DNA of 64,000 nt from Streptomyces sp. CB01201 (GTDB taxonomy: Bacteria > Actinomycetota > Actinomycetes > Streptomycetales > Streptomycetaceae): NCBI RefSeq assembly GCF_002803085.1, contig NZ_NNBJ01000001.1, positions 990,656-1,054,655 of the forward strand, read 5' to 3'. Positions 49,442 to 58,277 of this stretch are shown piece after piece. The position numbers and the translations under genes were made by a program. Each line of letters starts with the position of its first letter. Within the stretch, counting starts at the first letter, position 1. Under the pieces are notes generated by a model, which saw nothing but the letters and a program-made list of their open reading frames with translations, did no database searches and was not told where the DNA came from.

Positions 49442-50020
49442 ATGGCCGTCATCCATCAGACCACCATGATGCCCACCAAGCTGGAGCTGCTCACCGGCTG
49501 GCTGCCCAGGCAGAGCTGGTACGCGGGCGGTCGAGAAGCCCCGGAACTGATCAAGGCGGGTGGGTTCCGCCTGGACGATCCGGACGGCGAGGTCGGGATC
49601 GAGTTCATGGTCGTGGCCGACGCCGGCCCGCAGCCGCCGGTGGCGTATCTGGTGCCGCTGGCCTATCGCGCTGCGGCACTTGAGGGTGCCCCGGACGACG
49701 CGTTGATCGGCACGTCCGAGCACGGCGTGCTCGGACGCCGCTGGATCTACGACGGTGTCCACGACCCGGTGGTCATGGCGCAGGTGCGAGCGCTCCTGCG
49801 CGGCGAGGCGACGCCCCAGCAACAGAACGCGAGCAACGCCCCCGACCCGACCGTCGCCGTGCACGGATCGGGCCCCGCCGAAGGGCTCGACGTTCGGGTC
49901 AACCGGATGCTGCGGTCGGGGGAGGACATCGAGCCGTCGTCCGTACGCCTCGTCGCCGGGTGGACGTGGCCGGACGGAACAGCCGCGCGGGGCGTACTCA
50001 TGGCCGTCGCTCACGGGTAG
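49442..50020 (+). CDS. Maltokinase N-terminal cap-like domain protein
   Basis: A 192-residue protein resembling only the N-terminal cap of maltokinase/trehalose-type kinases: LELLTGWLPRQSWYAGGREA, then GIEFMVVADAGPQPPVAYLV and ALIGTSEHGVLGRRWIYDGV. The kinase core is absent and the next ORF does not supply it, so this is a stand-alone cap, as seen in other Streptomyces. A GGGGGAG ribosome site precedes the ATG at 49442. It may be a regulatory or binding protein of alpha-glucan metabolism; no such gene is nearby. Confidence 0.82.
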   Translation: MAVIHQTTMMPTKLELLTGWLPRQSWYAGGREAPELIKAGGFRLDDPDGEVGIEFMVVADAGPQPPVAYLVPLAYRAAALEGAPDDALIGTSEHGVLGRRWIYDGVHDPVVMAQVRALLRGEATPQQQNASNAPDPTVAVHGSGPAEGLDVRVNRMLRSGEDIEPSSVRLVAGWTWPDGTAARGVLMAVAHG

Positions 50021-50071
50021 ACCGGGCCTGGCCGAAAGGCCAGTGCGGCCCGGCGACCACGTCGTTGTCCT

Positions 50072-50674
50072 TCACTCGGCACGCCAACTGGCCGCATCCC
50101 AGGAGCCGTTGTGGCGGACGCAGCCGCCGTCCGCGACCACCAGGCCCTCGCCGGTGTGTCGGCCGGGCCGCAAGGACAGGGCGATGCCGTGGTCGTCGGT
50201 GGTGCGGATGGCTTGCAGGCCGCTGTCCCTACCGGTGACCGGGTCGGTCCCCGGACCGACGGTCACCTTCCATCCTTGCGAGGACCAGTGCTCGCGAAGG
50301 CGGTCGACGGCCGCGCGATAGCCGGCGTCGCCGTCCGCGAAGCCCGGAGCCCAGGAAACGGACGGCTGGTCACGGGTGACGCCATCCCCGTCGACACCGA
50401 GATCGTCCACGCAGGACGCGCTGCTACCGGCAGTCCCCAAGGTCACCGAGCTCGGATTCGACCCCAGGAACAGAACGGTCTCCTCGCCGGCGGCTTCGGT
50501 GTCACGTACGTGTTGCAGGAACTGCGCCTCGGAACGGACCGTCCCGCCCGAGAGAGCCGTGCACCCCTCGGCAAGCCCCGCGATGAGGAGCACCACCGCG
50601 GCCCCGGCAGCGGAAAGCCCCAGGACCTGGTAACGGAGGCGGGAAGCAGGTGCGTCGGGAGGAGTCGTCGTCAT
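50072..50674 (-). CDS. Membrane-anchored extracytoplasmic protein
   Basis: A 200-residue protein with a short cytoplasmic N-terminus and a hydrophobic segment (YQVLGLSAAGAAVVLLIAGL) ending AEGCTAL; the Cys could serve as a lipobox variant, but the segment is otherwise an uncleaved anchor. The outside domain (SEAQFLQHVRDTEAAGEETV, GYRAAVDRLREHWSSQGWKV) has a pattern common in Streptomyces hypothetical lipoproteins. Two more cysteines are present. No function is proposed. Confidence 0.8.
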   Translation of the reverse strand: MTTTPPDAPASRLRYQVLGLSAAGAAVVLLIAGLAEGCTALSGGTVRSEAQFLQHVRDTEAAGEETVLFLGSNPSSVTLGTAGSSASCVDDLGVDGDGVTRDQPSVSWAPGFADGDAGYRAAVDRLREHWSSQGWKVTVGPGTDPVTGRDSGLQAIRTTDDHGIALSLRPGRHTGEGLVVADGGCVRHNGSWDAASWRAE

Positions 50675-50822
50675 GAAGCCATCCGAACACCGCCACCCGG
50701 GGCGGTGACACCGTCGCCGTACTCAGTTCTGGTACTCACGGCGGCCTGGGTGCCCAGCTGCTGAGGTCGGCGGCCGGGCCGCGGCACGGCCCCACATCGA
50801 GGCGCGACGCGAGAACTTGGGC

Positions 50823-51380
50823 TCAGCCCAGAGCGAGCAGCATCACGTCATGCAGTTCCCCGCCCTGACCCCCAAGCCGCGCCTCGCCGATCTTGCGGTA
50901 TCCCCACGACCGGTATGCCGCCGGCGCGGCCTCGCTCGCCGGGTGGACGTTCAACAGCACCCGCTCGGCTCCGGTCCCGTCGAGCAGGGTCTTGTGCAGT
51001 TGCCGTGCCACCCCCTGGCCGCGCCATTGTGCGCGGACAGCGAGTTCCATGAGTCCGAACGTGCGGTGCCCGTTCTCGCGCCGCATGTCGTCGGACACGG
51101 GCTTGGTGAGTTCGTCCCACCACACCGTGTCGGGCCGGAGAGCACAGCCGTACGCCATGCCGATCGGCTCACCCTTCGAGCTTCGGGCCAGGACGGCGCG
51201 AAAGGCGAGCCTGCGCGTCAGCGCGGGGAAGTGGCGGAAGGCTGCGGCGACATCATCCGCGGTCTCGTAGTACGGAGGCTCCGCGAACGCTTCGGCGTAG
51301 ACCAGCCTGAACGCGTCCGTCGCCAGGACCGCGGCCGCTCCATCCATCGGCGTGGTCGAGATGGTGCCTTGCAGCGACAT
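50823..51380 (-). CDS. GNAT family N-acetyltransferase
   Basis: A 185-residue acetyltransferase: the acetyl-CoA-binding region is LMELAVRAQWRGQGVARQLH (with RxxGxG/A) followed by AERVLLNVHPASEAAPAAYR and WGYRKIG. The N-terminal half (RLVYAEAFAEPPYYETADDV) is typical of the small-molecule type. It lies before the second GNAT gene in the same direction, about 77 bases apart, and could share its transcript. Confidence 0.9.
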   Translation of the reverse strand: MSLQGTISTTPMDGAAAVLATDAFRLVYAEAFAEPPYYETADDVAAAFRHFPALTRRLAFRAVLARSSKGEPIGMAYGCALRPDTVWWDELTKPVSDDMRRENGHRTFGLMELAVRAQWRGQGVARQLHKTLLDGTGAERVLLNVHPASEAAPAAYRSWGYRKIGEARLGGQGGELHDVMLLALG

Positions 51381-51457
51381 GTGGGTCTCCGGGGGTGGTT
51401 GATGGTGGGTGTGCCCGTCGCTGATCTCGTCAGACAGCGACAGCGGCCCGGCTCAGG

Positions 51458-52348
51458 TCAGAGGAAGTGCCCGCTGGCAAGGTAGGGCGCGGGAACGGGC
51501 ATGTCGCGGACCGCGATATAGCCTTCCTGGCCGATGTCGAGCCGTGCGGCCAGGCCTACGTCGATCGCCCACTCATTGGGAGTGGTGATGCAATTGACCA
51601 GGGTTGATCCCTGCGACGAGGCGAGGGCTTCCCACAACAGGTTCTGTGCGGTTGCCGGGTCCGAGGCGGCCAGCAGCGACGCACGCCCTCGCTCGTCGAG
51701 GTAGACGTATCCCGGCGTCGATCGGTCGCGGCTGACGACGAGTCGCAGTGTGTCGAGCATGTAGGCGTGGTCCGGCCCGTGGCCCGCAGTACGCAGGCGC
51801 TGATCGAGCTCGTCCATCCACGCGAGGTCGTCGGCCCGGCCTTCCCTGAGGCCATCGACCGCGGGAAGCGTGGACCGGTCCACGGTGCCGACCATGCGCA
51901 TCTGAGGGTGGAGCGAGAACTTCGCCGCCCGGTACCGGCGTGTGGCGCCGGGATGCACGCTGGAGGAGAAGATGCCGGGCCGCCCGTCGGCATGGGCGAG
52001 AGCGGCGTCCAACAATCGCTTGCCGATGCCCCGTCCTTGATGGCTGGGCAAGACCCCGTAGGTGGCGAGGAACCACAGACCACCGCGGTTCTGCGCAATG
52101 GCGAACCCCACGGCACCGGTGGCTCCCGCCGCCTCGTCAACCGCGACCCAGCATCCCTCCGGATCCACGTCCAGGAAGAAGCGCATGCGGTCGATCCACT
52201 GCTTGGAGGCCGCTGCGGACCGGGGTTCAGGTTCCGGATCGCCGACCCGTCTGGAGCCACGCTCCGACGCGAAGAACGTCACCGCCGAAGCCGCCTCCGC
52301 AGAGGGGAGATCGTCCTCCTGTAACAACCTGACCTGTACGGATTCCAT
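51458..52348 (-). CDS. GNAT protein with two-domain organisation
   Basis: A 296-residue protein starting MESVQVRLLQEDDLPSAEAA. The N-terminal half is a GNAT domain with LATYGVLPSHQGRGIGKRLL (acetyl-CoA loop Q/RxxGxGK) and FSSSVHPGATRRYRAAKFSL. The C-terminal ~140 residues form a second GNAT-like fold without a clear acetyl-CoA loop (GYVYLDERGRASLLAASDPA). Such tandem proteins are common in actinobacteria. The start at 52348 is chosen by alignment; the ribosome site is poor (GGCGGA). Confidence 0.87.
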   Translation of the reverse strand: MESVQVRLLQEDDLPSAEAASAVTFFASERGSRRVGDPEPEPRSAAASKQWIDRMRFFLDVDPEGCWVAVDEAAGATGAVGFAIAQNRGGLWFLATYGVLPSHQGRGIGKRLLDAALAHADGRPGIFSSSVHPGATRRYRAAKFSLHPQMRMVGTVDRSTLPAVDGLREGRADDLAWMDELDQRLRTAGHGPDHAYMLDTLRLVVSRDRSTPGYVYLDERGRASLLAASDPATAQNLLWEALASSQGSTLVNCITTPNEWAIDVGLAARLDIGQEGYIAVRDMPVPAPYLASGHFL

Positions 52349-52489
52349 TCCGCCAGCGTAGCCATCGGCCGCGCCGGGACGCATTCTCTTTTTCCTGCCG
52401 GGAGTTGCTACCGGCCCACTCGCCGATTCGGTGGCGGTCGAAGTGGAGCTGCACGCAACGACGTGTCGCGAGTGGCGGATTCGGGTCGA

Positions 52490-53338
52490 TCACCTTGTCC
52501 CCGGCGTCGCCTGGGCCGGGTTGTCGGGGTCGGGCCGGTCGGCCGGGGCGATCCCGGCAAGGATCAGTTCCAGGCCGACCTGGAAGGCTTCCCTCGCCTC
52601 CCGCTCCAAGTACGGTGTCGTGTCGGCCAGTTCGTCCCGTACGCCGTCGGCGGCGGCAGCGGTGGCATGTGACTCCAGCGCCGCCAGGGCCGGGAAGCGC
52701 TCGGCGAAGTCCGGCGCCACCTCGGTGAGCAGGGCCGTCCGCTCCGCCCACCACTCCTCGTCGGACACCCCGGTCTCCGGCGCCGCTTGGCGGCGTTCCG
52801 CGGCGATACGGGTCATGCCCCGGACGAACTGGAACAGCACGGCGATGACGCGGCGGGTCCGCAACGGGTCCAGGCCGGCGCCCTGCATGATCCGTACCAC
52901 GGTCTCCAACTGCGTGTACTCACCCGGCCCGAGCACCGGTCTGGCCTGGGACACCTGGAGCACCCATGGATGCCGCAGATAGAAAGCCCAGGTGTCCTCG
53001 GCCCAGTCCGCGATCGCCGTGCGCCATCCCGGGGCGGTGTCGTACGCGGTCGGCAGCTCGGCCAGCACGCGGTCGTGCATGAGGTCGACCAGCTCGCTCT
53101 TGCTCGGCACATAGGTGTAGAGCGCCATCGCCGTCCGGCCCAGCCAAGCCCCTACCGCGCGCATCGACAGGGCGGCCATTCCCTGCTCATCGGCGACGGC
53201 GATGCCCGCGGCCACGATCGTGTCGACGTCGAGTCCGGGCTTGGGTCCGGGCGCGGCCCTGGTGCCCTGGGGACTGGCCGAGCGCCAGAGCAGGGCCATC
53301 GAACGACGGGCGTCGCCCTGTCCGGCGAAGATAACCAC
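52490..53338 (-). CDS. TetR family regulator (TetR_C-type)
   Basis: A 282-residue regulator. The DNA-binding domain reads DTIVAAGIAVADEQGMAALS then MRAVGAWLGRTAMALYTYVP, followed by a ligand-binding domain of the tetracycline-repressor C-terminal type (GWRTAIADWAEDTWAFYLRH). The GTG at 53338 has a perfect AAGGAG seven bases upstream; it leaves a ~37-residue N-terminal arm before the helix-turn-helix. It is divergent from the siderophore-interacting protein gene, and two near-identical 15-base repeats in the gap are its likely operators. Confidence 0.9.
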   Translation of the reverse strand: MVIFAGQGDARRSMALLWRSASPQGTRAAPGPKPGLDVDTIVAAGIAVADEQGMAALSMRAVGAWLGRTAMALYTYVPSKSELVDLMHDRVLAELPTAYDTAPGWRTAIADWAEDTWAFYLRHPWVLQVSQARPVLGPGEYTQLETVVRIMQGAGLDPLRTRRVIAVLFQFVRGMTRIAAERRQAAPETGVSDEEWWAERTALLTEVAPDFAERFPALAALESHATAAAADGVRDELADTTPYLEREAREAFQVGLELILAGIAPADRPDPDNPAQATPGTR

Positions 53339-53347
53339 CTTGCAACT

Positions 53348-53397
53348 CCTTGCGGCGTAAAGTAACGTCCCCGCACGCATCCCCTTACGGCGTAAAG
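53348..53397. promoter_or_regulatory. Repeated operator between TetR and SIP genes
   Basis: CCTTGCGGCGTAAAG at 53348-53362 and CCTTACGGCGTAAAG at 53383-53397 differ at one of 15 bases and are 35 bases apart. Each contains the near-palindrome TTACGGCGTAA. They lie between the divergent starts at 53338 and 53455, the first overlapping the TetR ribosome site, as expected for autoregulation. Confidence 0.7.
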
Positions 53398-53454
53398 ATA
53401 TCAGGTGGACCCGGGGTCCCGCCTCGGGATGTCCGCACTCTTGGAAGGCTCTCG

Positions 53455-54390
53455 ATGGCAGCGCTCCCGGTTTCATTCATCCAGGTCACCGACATCACCC
53501 GCGTCACCCCGCGCATGGTCCGCGTCACCTTCGACGCCGACCGGATCGACGACTCGGTCGGCCGCACTCCGGACCAACAGGTCAAGCTGTGTTTCCCGCG
53601 GCCCGGCCAGCACAGGCCCGTCCTGCCGGAACAAAACGACGATGCGACCAGCTGGTACCAGGCCTTCCTGGCCATTCCGGAGAGCGAGCGGCCGTGGATG
53701 CGCAGCTTCACCATTCGCCGACGCCTGCCGGGGACCAACACCGTAGAAATCGATTTCGTCCTGCACGGGGACAGCGGACCGGCCACCAGGTGGGCCGGAT
53801 CCGCCGGGCCCGGTAGCCGCCTCGGCATGGTCGGCCCGTCGTCGCTCTACTCCGCGCCCGTCGCCCTGACGGAGTCGATCGCGGACTCCGACTGGCTGCT
53901 CCTCGCCGGCGACGAGACCGCGCTCCCGGCCATCGCCACCCTGCTGGAGGCGCTGCCCGAGCGATCCCGCGCCCTGGCCTTCATCGAAGTCGCCGACGCC
54001 GCGGAACGCCAGGACCTCGGGGTCGCCGCGAACACCACCGTCAACTGGCTCTACCGCGACGGGACTTCGGCGGGCCGGAGCGGCCGGCTGGTCGACGCCG
54101 TACGTGAGGCGGAGTTCCTCCCCGGCCGCCCGTTCGCCTGGCTGGCCGGAGAGTCGGGGGCCGTCCGCGCGCTCCGCCGTCATCTGGTCGACGACCGGGG
54201 CCTGGACAAGCGGTCCATCGAGTTCAGCGGTTACTGGCGGTTCAAGCTGACCCAGGACGACGCGCCCACCGCGGAGGACATGGCCGAGGCGCAGGAACGG
54301 CTCGCGGAGTTCCAGGCCGCTGCTGCTGCGGCCACTGCCTCTGCCACTGCCGCCACCGCCACCGACGACCGCCAGGTGCGTCAGGGATGA
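53455..54390 (+). CDS. Siderophore-interacting protein (ferric-siderophore reductase)
   Basis: A 311-residue flavoprotein of the ViuB/SIP family that reduces ferric siderophores to release iron in the cytoplasm. It has the FAD-binding barrel with [20 protein letters not shown], the [20 protein letters not shown] loop, the nucleotide domain starting [20 protein letters not shown], and the C-terminal [12 protein letters not shown]. An Ala/Thr-rich tail of ~25 residues follows. GGAAGG precedes the ATG at 53455. No iron-dependent (DmdR-type) box is obvious; the divergent TetR is the likely regulator. The short UvrA gene follows 125 bases downstream. Confidence 0.9.
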   Translation: MAALPVSFIQVTDITRVTPRMVRVTFDADRIDDSVGRTPDQQVKLCFPRPGQHRPVLPEQNDDATSWYQAFLAIPESERPWMRSFTIRRRLPGTNTVEIDFVLHGDSGPATRWAGSAGPGSRLGMVGPSSLYSAPVALTESIADSDWLLLAGDETALPAIATLLEALPERSRALAFIEVADAAERQDLGVAANTTVNWLYRDGTSAGRSGRLVDAVREAEFLPGRPFAWLAGESGAVRALRRHLVDDRGLDKRSIEFSGYWRFKLTQDDAPTAEDMAEAQERLAEFQAAAAAATASATAATATDDRQVRQG

Positions 54391-54515
54391 ACCTCGCGGA
54401 GGGGCCGGCATCCAGCTGTGTCCCTCCAGAGCGACGACCCCCGGCTCGACCACGATCGGAGGTCTCCACCGACCAGCCCACCCGTACTGCCCGTCGTACC
54501 GACCGAGGAGCACAT

Positions 54516-56777
54516 GTGAGTACCGACGCCATCAAGGTGACCGGTGCACGGGAGAACAACCTCAAGAACATCTCGGTGGAGATCCCGAAGCGGAGCCTGA
54601 CGGTCTTCACCGGCGTCTCCGGCTCGGGCAAGTCGTCCCTGGTCTTCGACACCGTCGCCGCCGAGGCCCGGCGTCAGCTCAACGAGACCTTCACCGCCTT
54701 CGTCCGCACCTTCCTGCCCGACCACGGCCGTCCGGTCATGGACGCCATCGAGAACCTCTCCGCCGCGGTCGTCATCGACCAGCAGCGCCTGGGCGGCAAT
54801 CCGCGCTCCACCGTGGGCACCGTCACGGACATCAACCCGCTGCTGCGGCTGCTGTTCTCACGCGCGGGTGACCCCATGGGCCTGCCGACCAGCGCCTTCT
54901 CGTTCAACGACCCCCAAGGCATGTGCCCGGCCTGCGAGGGACTCGGCAGGGTCGTGGAACTCGACCTCGACTCCTTCCTCGACCGGAGCAGATCCCTCAA
55001 CGAGGGCGCGCTGCTGCACCCCGAATTCTCCACGGACAGCTGGTACTGGCTGAGTTACGTGAAGTCGGGCTTCTTCGACAACGACAAGCCCGTGGCCGAC
55101 TTCACCGAGCAGGAGCTGCGTCTGCTCCTCCACGGCGAGATGCCACAGAAGCTGCGCCTGGACTGGCAGGGCAACGCGCTGAGCGTCAAGTACGAGGGCG
55201 TGGTGGCCAAGTTCACCAGGCTCTACATCAAGAAGGACGACATGTCCGAGCGCAGCCGCCAGGTCTTCCAGCGGTTCGTACGCTCGGCCCCCTGTCGGGA
55301 CTGCGCGGGCACCCGCCTGGCACCCGCCGCCCGTGCCTGCCGGATCGCCGGCCACCACATCGCCGACCTCACCTCGATGGACGTCGAGCGCCTGGGTGCG
55401 GTCCTGGCGGAGTTGGACGTACCCCAGGTGAAACCGGTCCTCAAGGCCCTGGTCTCCCGTCTCCGGCACCTGGTCGACATCGGTCTCGGCTACCTGAGCC
55501 TGGACCGGGAGACCAGGACGCTGTCGGGCGGCGAATCGCAACGGATCAAGATGGTCCGGCACCTGTCCAGCAGCCTGACCGACATGCTGTACGTCTTCGA
55601 CGAACCGAGCGTCGGACTGCATGCGCGCGACGTGCACCGGCTCAGGGAACTCCTGCTCGAACTGAGGAACAAGGGCAACACGGTGCTCGTGGTGGAGCAC
55701 GACCCGGACGTCATGGCGATCGCGGACCACGTGGTCGACATGGGTCCGAAGGCCGGAGCGCTGGGTGGTGAAGTGGTGTACGAGGGCGGCTTCACGGGTC
55801 TTGTGGCGGCCGACACCCTCACCGGCCGCCACCTTCGCCACCGCCTGCCGATGAAGGCCGAGCACCGCCGCCCGACCGGGGTGCTGACCGTCACCGGCGC
55901 GAACAGCCACAACCTCCGCGATGTCACGGTCGACTTTCCCACCGGTGTCCTGACCGTCGTCACCGGCGTGGCCGGATCGGGGAAGAGTTCCCTCGTCAAC
56001 GACGGACTACTGAGCTGGCACCCGGACGCGATCGTGATCGACCAGTCCCCGGTGACGGGCAACCGGCGTTCCAGCACAGCCACCTACACCGGACTCCTCG
56101 ACCCGATCCGCAGACTGTTCGCCAAGGCCAACGGCGTCAGCGCGTCGCTGTTCAGCGCGAACTCGAAGGGTGCCTGTGCCAACTGCCAGGGCCTGGGCGT
56201 GCTGTACACCGACCTCGCGTTCCTGGAGACCCTCAAGTCCGGGTGCGAGGTCTGCCAGGGCCGTCGCTTCGCCGACGAAGTGCTCGGCCACCGGCTGCGC
56301 GGCCGATCGATCAGCGACGTACTGGCCATGACGGCGGCCGAGGCGCTGGACTTCTTCACCGAGCCCAAGCTCCGCCGCACCCTGCACGCGCTGAACGAGG
56401 TGGGTCTGGATTACGTGGGGCTCGGCCAGCCGCTCAGCACCCTGTCCGGCGGCGAGTGCCAGCGCCTCAAGCTCGCGGCCGATCTGCACCGCGTCGGCAG
56501 CGTCTACGTGATGGACGAGCCCACCACGGGCCTGCACATGGCCGACACCCACCGCCTGCTCGGCATCGTCGAGCGCCTCGTGGATCAGGGCAACACCGTG
56601 ATCGTCATCGAGCACAACCTTGACGTCGTCAAGAACGCCGACTGGATCATCGACCTCGGCCCCGAGGGCGGTGGTGGCGGTGGGACGGTCCTGTTCGAGG
56701 GCCCTCCGGCCGACCTCCTGAAGGCCACCGGCTCGCACACCGCCGAGTACCTGCGCCGGGACCTGTCCGGCGTCTGA
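54516..56777 (+). CDS. Short UvrA paralogue (UvrA2/DrrC-like ABC ATPase)
   Basis: A 753-residue double ABC ATPase of the excinuclease A family, ~200 residues shorter than housekeeping UvrA (~950). Two Walker A motifs ([14 protein letters not shown] and [14 protein letters not shown]), two ABC signatures ([12 protein letters not shown] and [12 protein letters not shown]) and Walker B ([24 protein letters not shown]) are intact, and zinc sites are [16 protein letters not shown] and [16 protein letters not shown]. The UvrB-binding insert appears to be missing, as in UvrA2 and DrrC, which serve drug resistance or damage tolerance. GTG start at 54516 behind GAGGAG. A terminator follows at 56824. 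Confidence 0.92.
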   Translation: MSTDAIKVTGARENNLKNISVEIPKRSLTVFTGVSGSGKSSLVFDTVAAEARRQLNETFTAFVRTFLPDHGRPVMDAIENLSAAVVIDQQRLGGNPRSTVGTVTDINPLLRLLFSRAGDPMGLPTSAFSFNDPQGMCPACEGLGRVVELDLDSFLDRSRSLNEGALLHPEFSTDSWYWLSYVKSGFFDNDKPVADFTEQELRLLLHGEMPQKLRLDWQGNALSVKYEGVVAKFTRLYIKKDDMSERSRQVFQRFVRSAPCRDCAGTRLAPAARACRIAGHHIADLTSMDVERLGAVLAELDVPQVKPVLKALVSRLRHLVDIGLGYLSLDRETRTLSGGESQRIKMVRHLSSSLTDMLYVFDEPSVGLHARDVHRLRELLLELRNKGNTVLVVEHDPDVMAIADHVVDMGPKAGALGGEVVYEGGFTGLVAADTLTGRHLRHRLPMKAEHRRPTGVLTVTGANSHNLRDVTVDFPTGVLTVVTGVAGSGKSSLVNDGLLSWHPDAIVIDQSPVTGNRRSSTATYTGLLDPIRRLFAKANGVSASLFSANSKGACANCQGLGVLYTDLAFLETLKSGCEVCQGRRFADEVLGHRLRGRSISDVLAMTAAEALDFFTEPKLRRTLHALNEVGLDYVGLGQPLSTLSGGECQRLKLAADLHRVGSVYVMDEPTTGLHMADTHRLLGIVERLVDQGNTVIVIEHNLDVVKNADWIIDLGPEGGGGGGTVLFEGPPADLLKATGSHTAEYLRRDLSGV

Positions 56778-56823
56778 AGCCAGGAGGCGAACCGGGTCTG
56801 TGCCCCACCGGGCTGGTACGCAA

Positions 56824-56862
56824 GGAAGCCCTCCGTCCGCAGGGGCGCGGCGGAGGGCTTCC
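56824..56862. terminator. Terminator between uvrA-like and small secreted gene
   Basis: GGAAGCCCTCCG (56824-56835) pairs perfectly with CGGAGGGCTTCC (56851-56862) around a 15-base GC-rich loop, located between two converging genes (stops at 56777 and 56875), so it works for both. Confidence 0.85.
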
Positions 56863-56874
56863 CAGGAGCGGGAC

Positions 56875-57132
56875 TCAGTCGATGACGACGATGCCGCTCT
56901 CACGGCCGCCGGCAGCGCCGTCGGTGGCCCAGCCGTAGCCGCTGCCCGCGGTGTGCACGTGGGAGGTGTGGGCGAAGCCGGACCAGTGTCCGGCGACGAA
57001 CGGCTCGTCAGCGGTGACAACACCCTCGTAGCGACCGCCGACGGCGACGTCCGCGTAGGCGGGGGCGGACAGACCGGCCATCGTGAGCGCAACGGCGGAA
57101 GTGACCACGACTCGGGCCAGCATGCTCTTCAT
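56875..57132 (-). CDS. Small secreted protein, 85 aa
   Basis: An 85-residue exported protein: MKSMLARVVVTSAVALTMAG then LSAPAYADV give a signal peptide cut near residue 27. The mature ~58 residues are Gly/Ala/Val-rich with several His (FVAGHWSGFAHTSHVHTAGS), an arrangement that could bind a metal. There are no cysteines, so it is not a chaplin. GAGAGGA lies before the ATG at 57132. Function not recognised. Confidence 0.82.
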   Translation of the reverse strand: MKSMLARVVVTSAVALTMAGLSAPAYADVAVGGRYEGVVTADEPFVAGHWSGFAHTSHVHTAGSGYGWATDGAAGGRESGIVVID

Positions 57133-57296
57133 CAGAGTTCCTCTCAGCGGGGGGACGTCCCCCGAGTTAACGCAGACGGGAGGCCCAACCGGTCGCTGTA
57201 CGCGCCAGCCCACGGAGCAGATCACCCAATTCGCCCCACGCCCGGGGCGCAGGTGCAGGTGCAGCGCGGACGGTGATCAATGGAAGAATCGCCAAG

Positions 57297-58277
57297 GTGA
57301 CGGTACGAAACAGTGATATCGAGAAGGCGGCCGGGGTGCTGCGCGCGGGAGGGCTTGTGGCCCTCCCGACCGAGACCGTCTACGGTCTCGGCGCCAATGC
57401 CGAGGACCCCGCCGCGGTGGCGCGCATCTTCCAGGCCAAGGGGCGGCCCTCCTCCCACCCCTTGATCGTTCACATCAGCGGCGCGGACGGTCTCGACGAG
57501 TGGGTCGAGGACGTTCCGCCCACGGCACGGCTGCTGGCCGAACACTTCTGGCCCGGTCCGCTGACCCTGGTGCTGCCGCGCGGTCGTCGCGTGCCTCGCG
57601 AGGCGACCGGTGGTCTGGACACGGTGGCCGTGCGTGTGCCCGCCCACCCCGTCGCGCTCGCGCTGCTTTCGGAGTTCGGCGGGGGAATCACAGCCCCCTC
57701 CGCCAACCGCTTCGGCTCGGTCAGTCCCACGACGGCCGACCACGTCCGTGCGGAACTCGGCGCGGCCGTCGACTTCGTGCTGGACGGTGGCCCGTGCGAG
57801 GTCGGCGTCGAATCGACGATCGTCGACGTCACCGGCGAGGTGCCCAGTATTCTGCGGCCCGGCGGGGTGACGCGCGAGGAACTCGAAGCAGTGCTGGCAC
57901 GTCCGATCGCGGTCCCCACAACGAGTTCCGTCCGGGTACCGGGCCAGCATCCGTCCCACTACGCGCCGCGAGCACGCGTCATCCTCGTGGAAGCCGACAA
58001 GCTCGTGGCCGAAGCGGAACGCGCGCAGGAGCGCGGACACCAAGTGGGTGTCTTCCTGCCGTCCGGCGCCGCGACTCCGTCCAAGGTGCACGCGGTGGTC
58101 ACCCTGCCGAGCTCCCTGGCCGCCTACGCGCGCGGACTGTACGGGTTCCTGCGTGAGCTCGACGAGCGGGGATGCGACCTCATCATCGCCTCCCTACCGG
58201 CCGAGGAGGGGCTGGGGCTGGCGATCGCCAACCGGCTCCGCCGCGCCGCGGGGCCCCGGCCCGGTGCCGACCAATAG
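57297..58277 (+). CDS. Threonylcarbamoyl-AMP synthase (Sua5 type)
   Basis: A 326-residue Sua5/YciO/YrdC protein making threonylcarbamoyl-AMP for t6A37 of tRNA. The N-terminal YrdC domain (residues ~1-205) has GLVALPTETVYGLGANAEDP, IFQAKGRPSSHPLIVHISGA, FWPGPLTLVLPR, TAPSANRFGSVSPTTADHVR and ESTIVDVTGEVPSILRPG. The C-terminal Sua5 domain follows (GQHPSHYAPRARVILVE). The GTG at 57297 has GGAAG before it; a GTG at 57273 is possible. Because the long Sua5 form here stands alone and another TsaC is expected near rpmE/prfA, it may be a second copy. Its 3' end overlaps the VanZ-like gene antisense by 84 bases. Confidence 0.92.
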   Translation: MTVRNSDIEKAAGVLRAGGLVALPTETVYGLGANAEDPAAVARIFQAKGRPSSHPLIVHISGADGLDEWVEDVPPTARLLAEHFWPGPLTLVLPRGRRVPREATGGLDTVAVRVPAHPVALALLSEFGGGITAPSANRFGSVSPTTADHVRAELGAAVDFVLDGGPCEVGVESTIVDVTGEVPSILRPGGVTREELEAVLARPIAVPTTSSVRVPGQHPSHYAPRARVILVEADKLVAEAERAQERGHQVGVFLPSGAATPSKVHAVVTLPSSLAAYARGLYGFLRELDERGCDLIIASLPAEEGLGLAIANRLRRAAGPRPGADQ

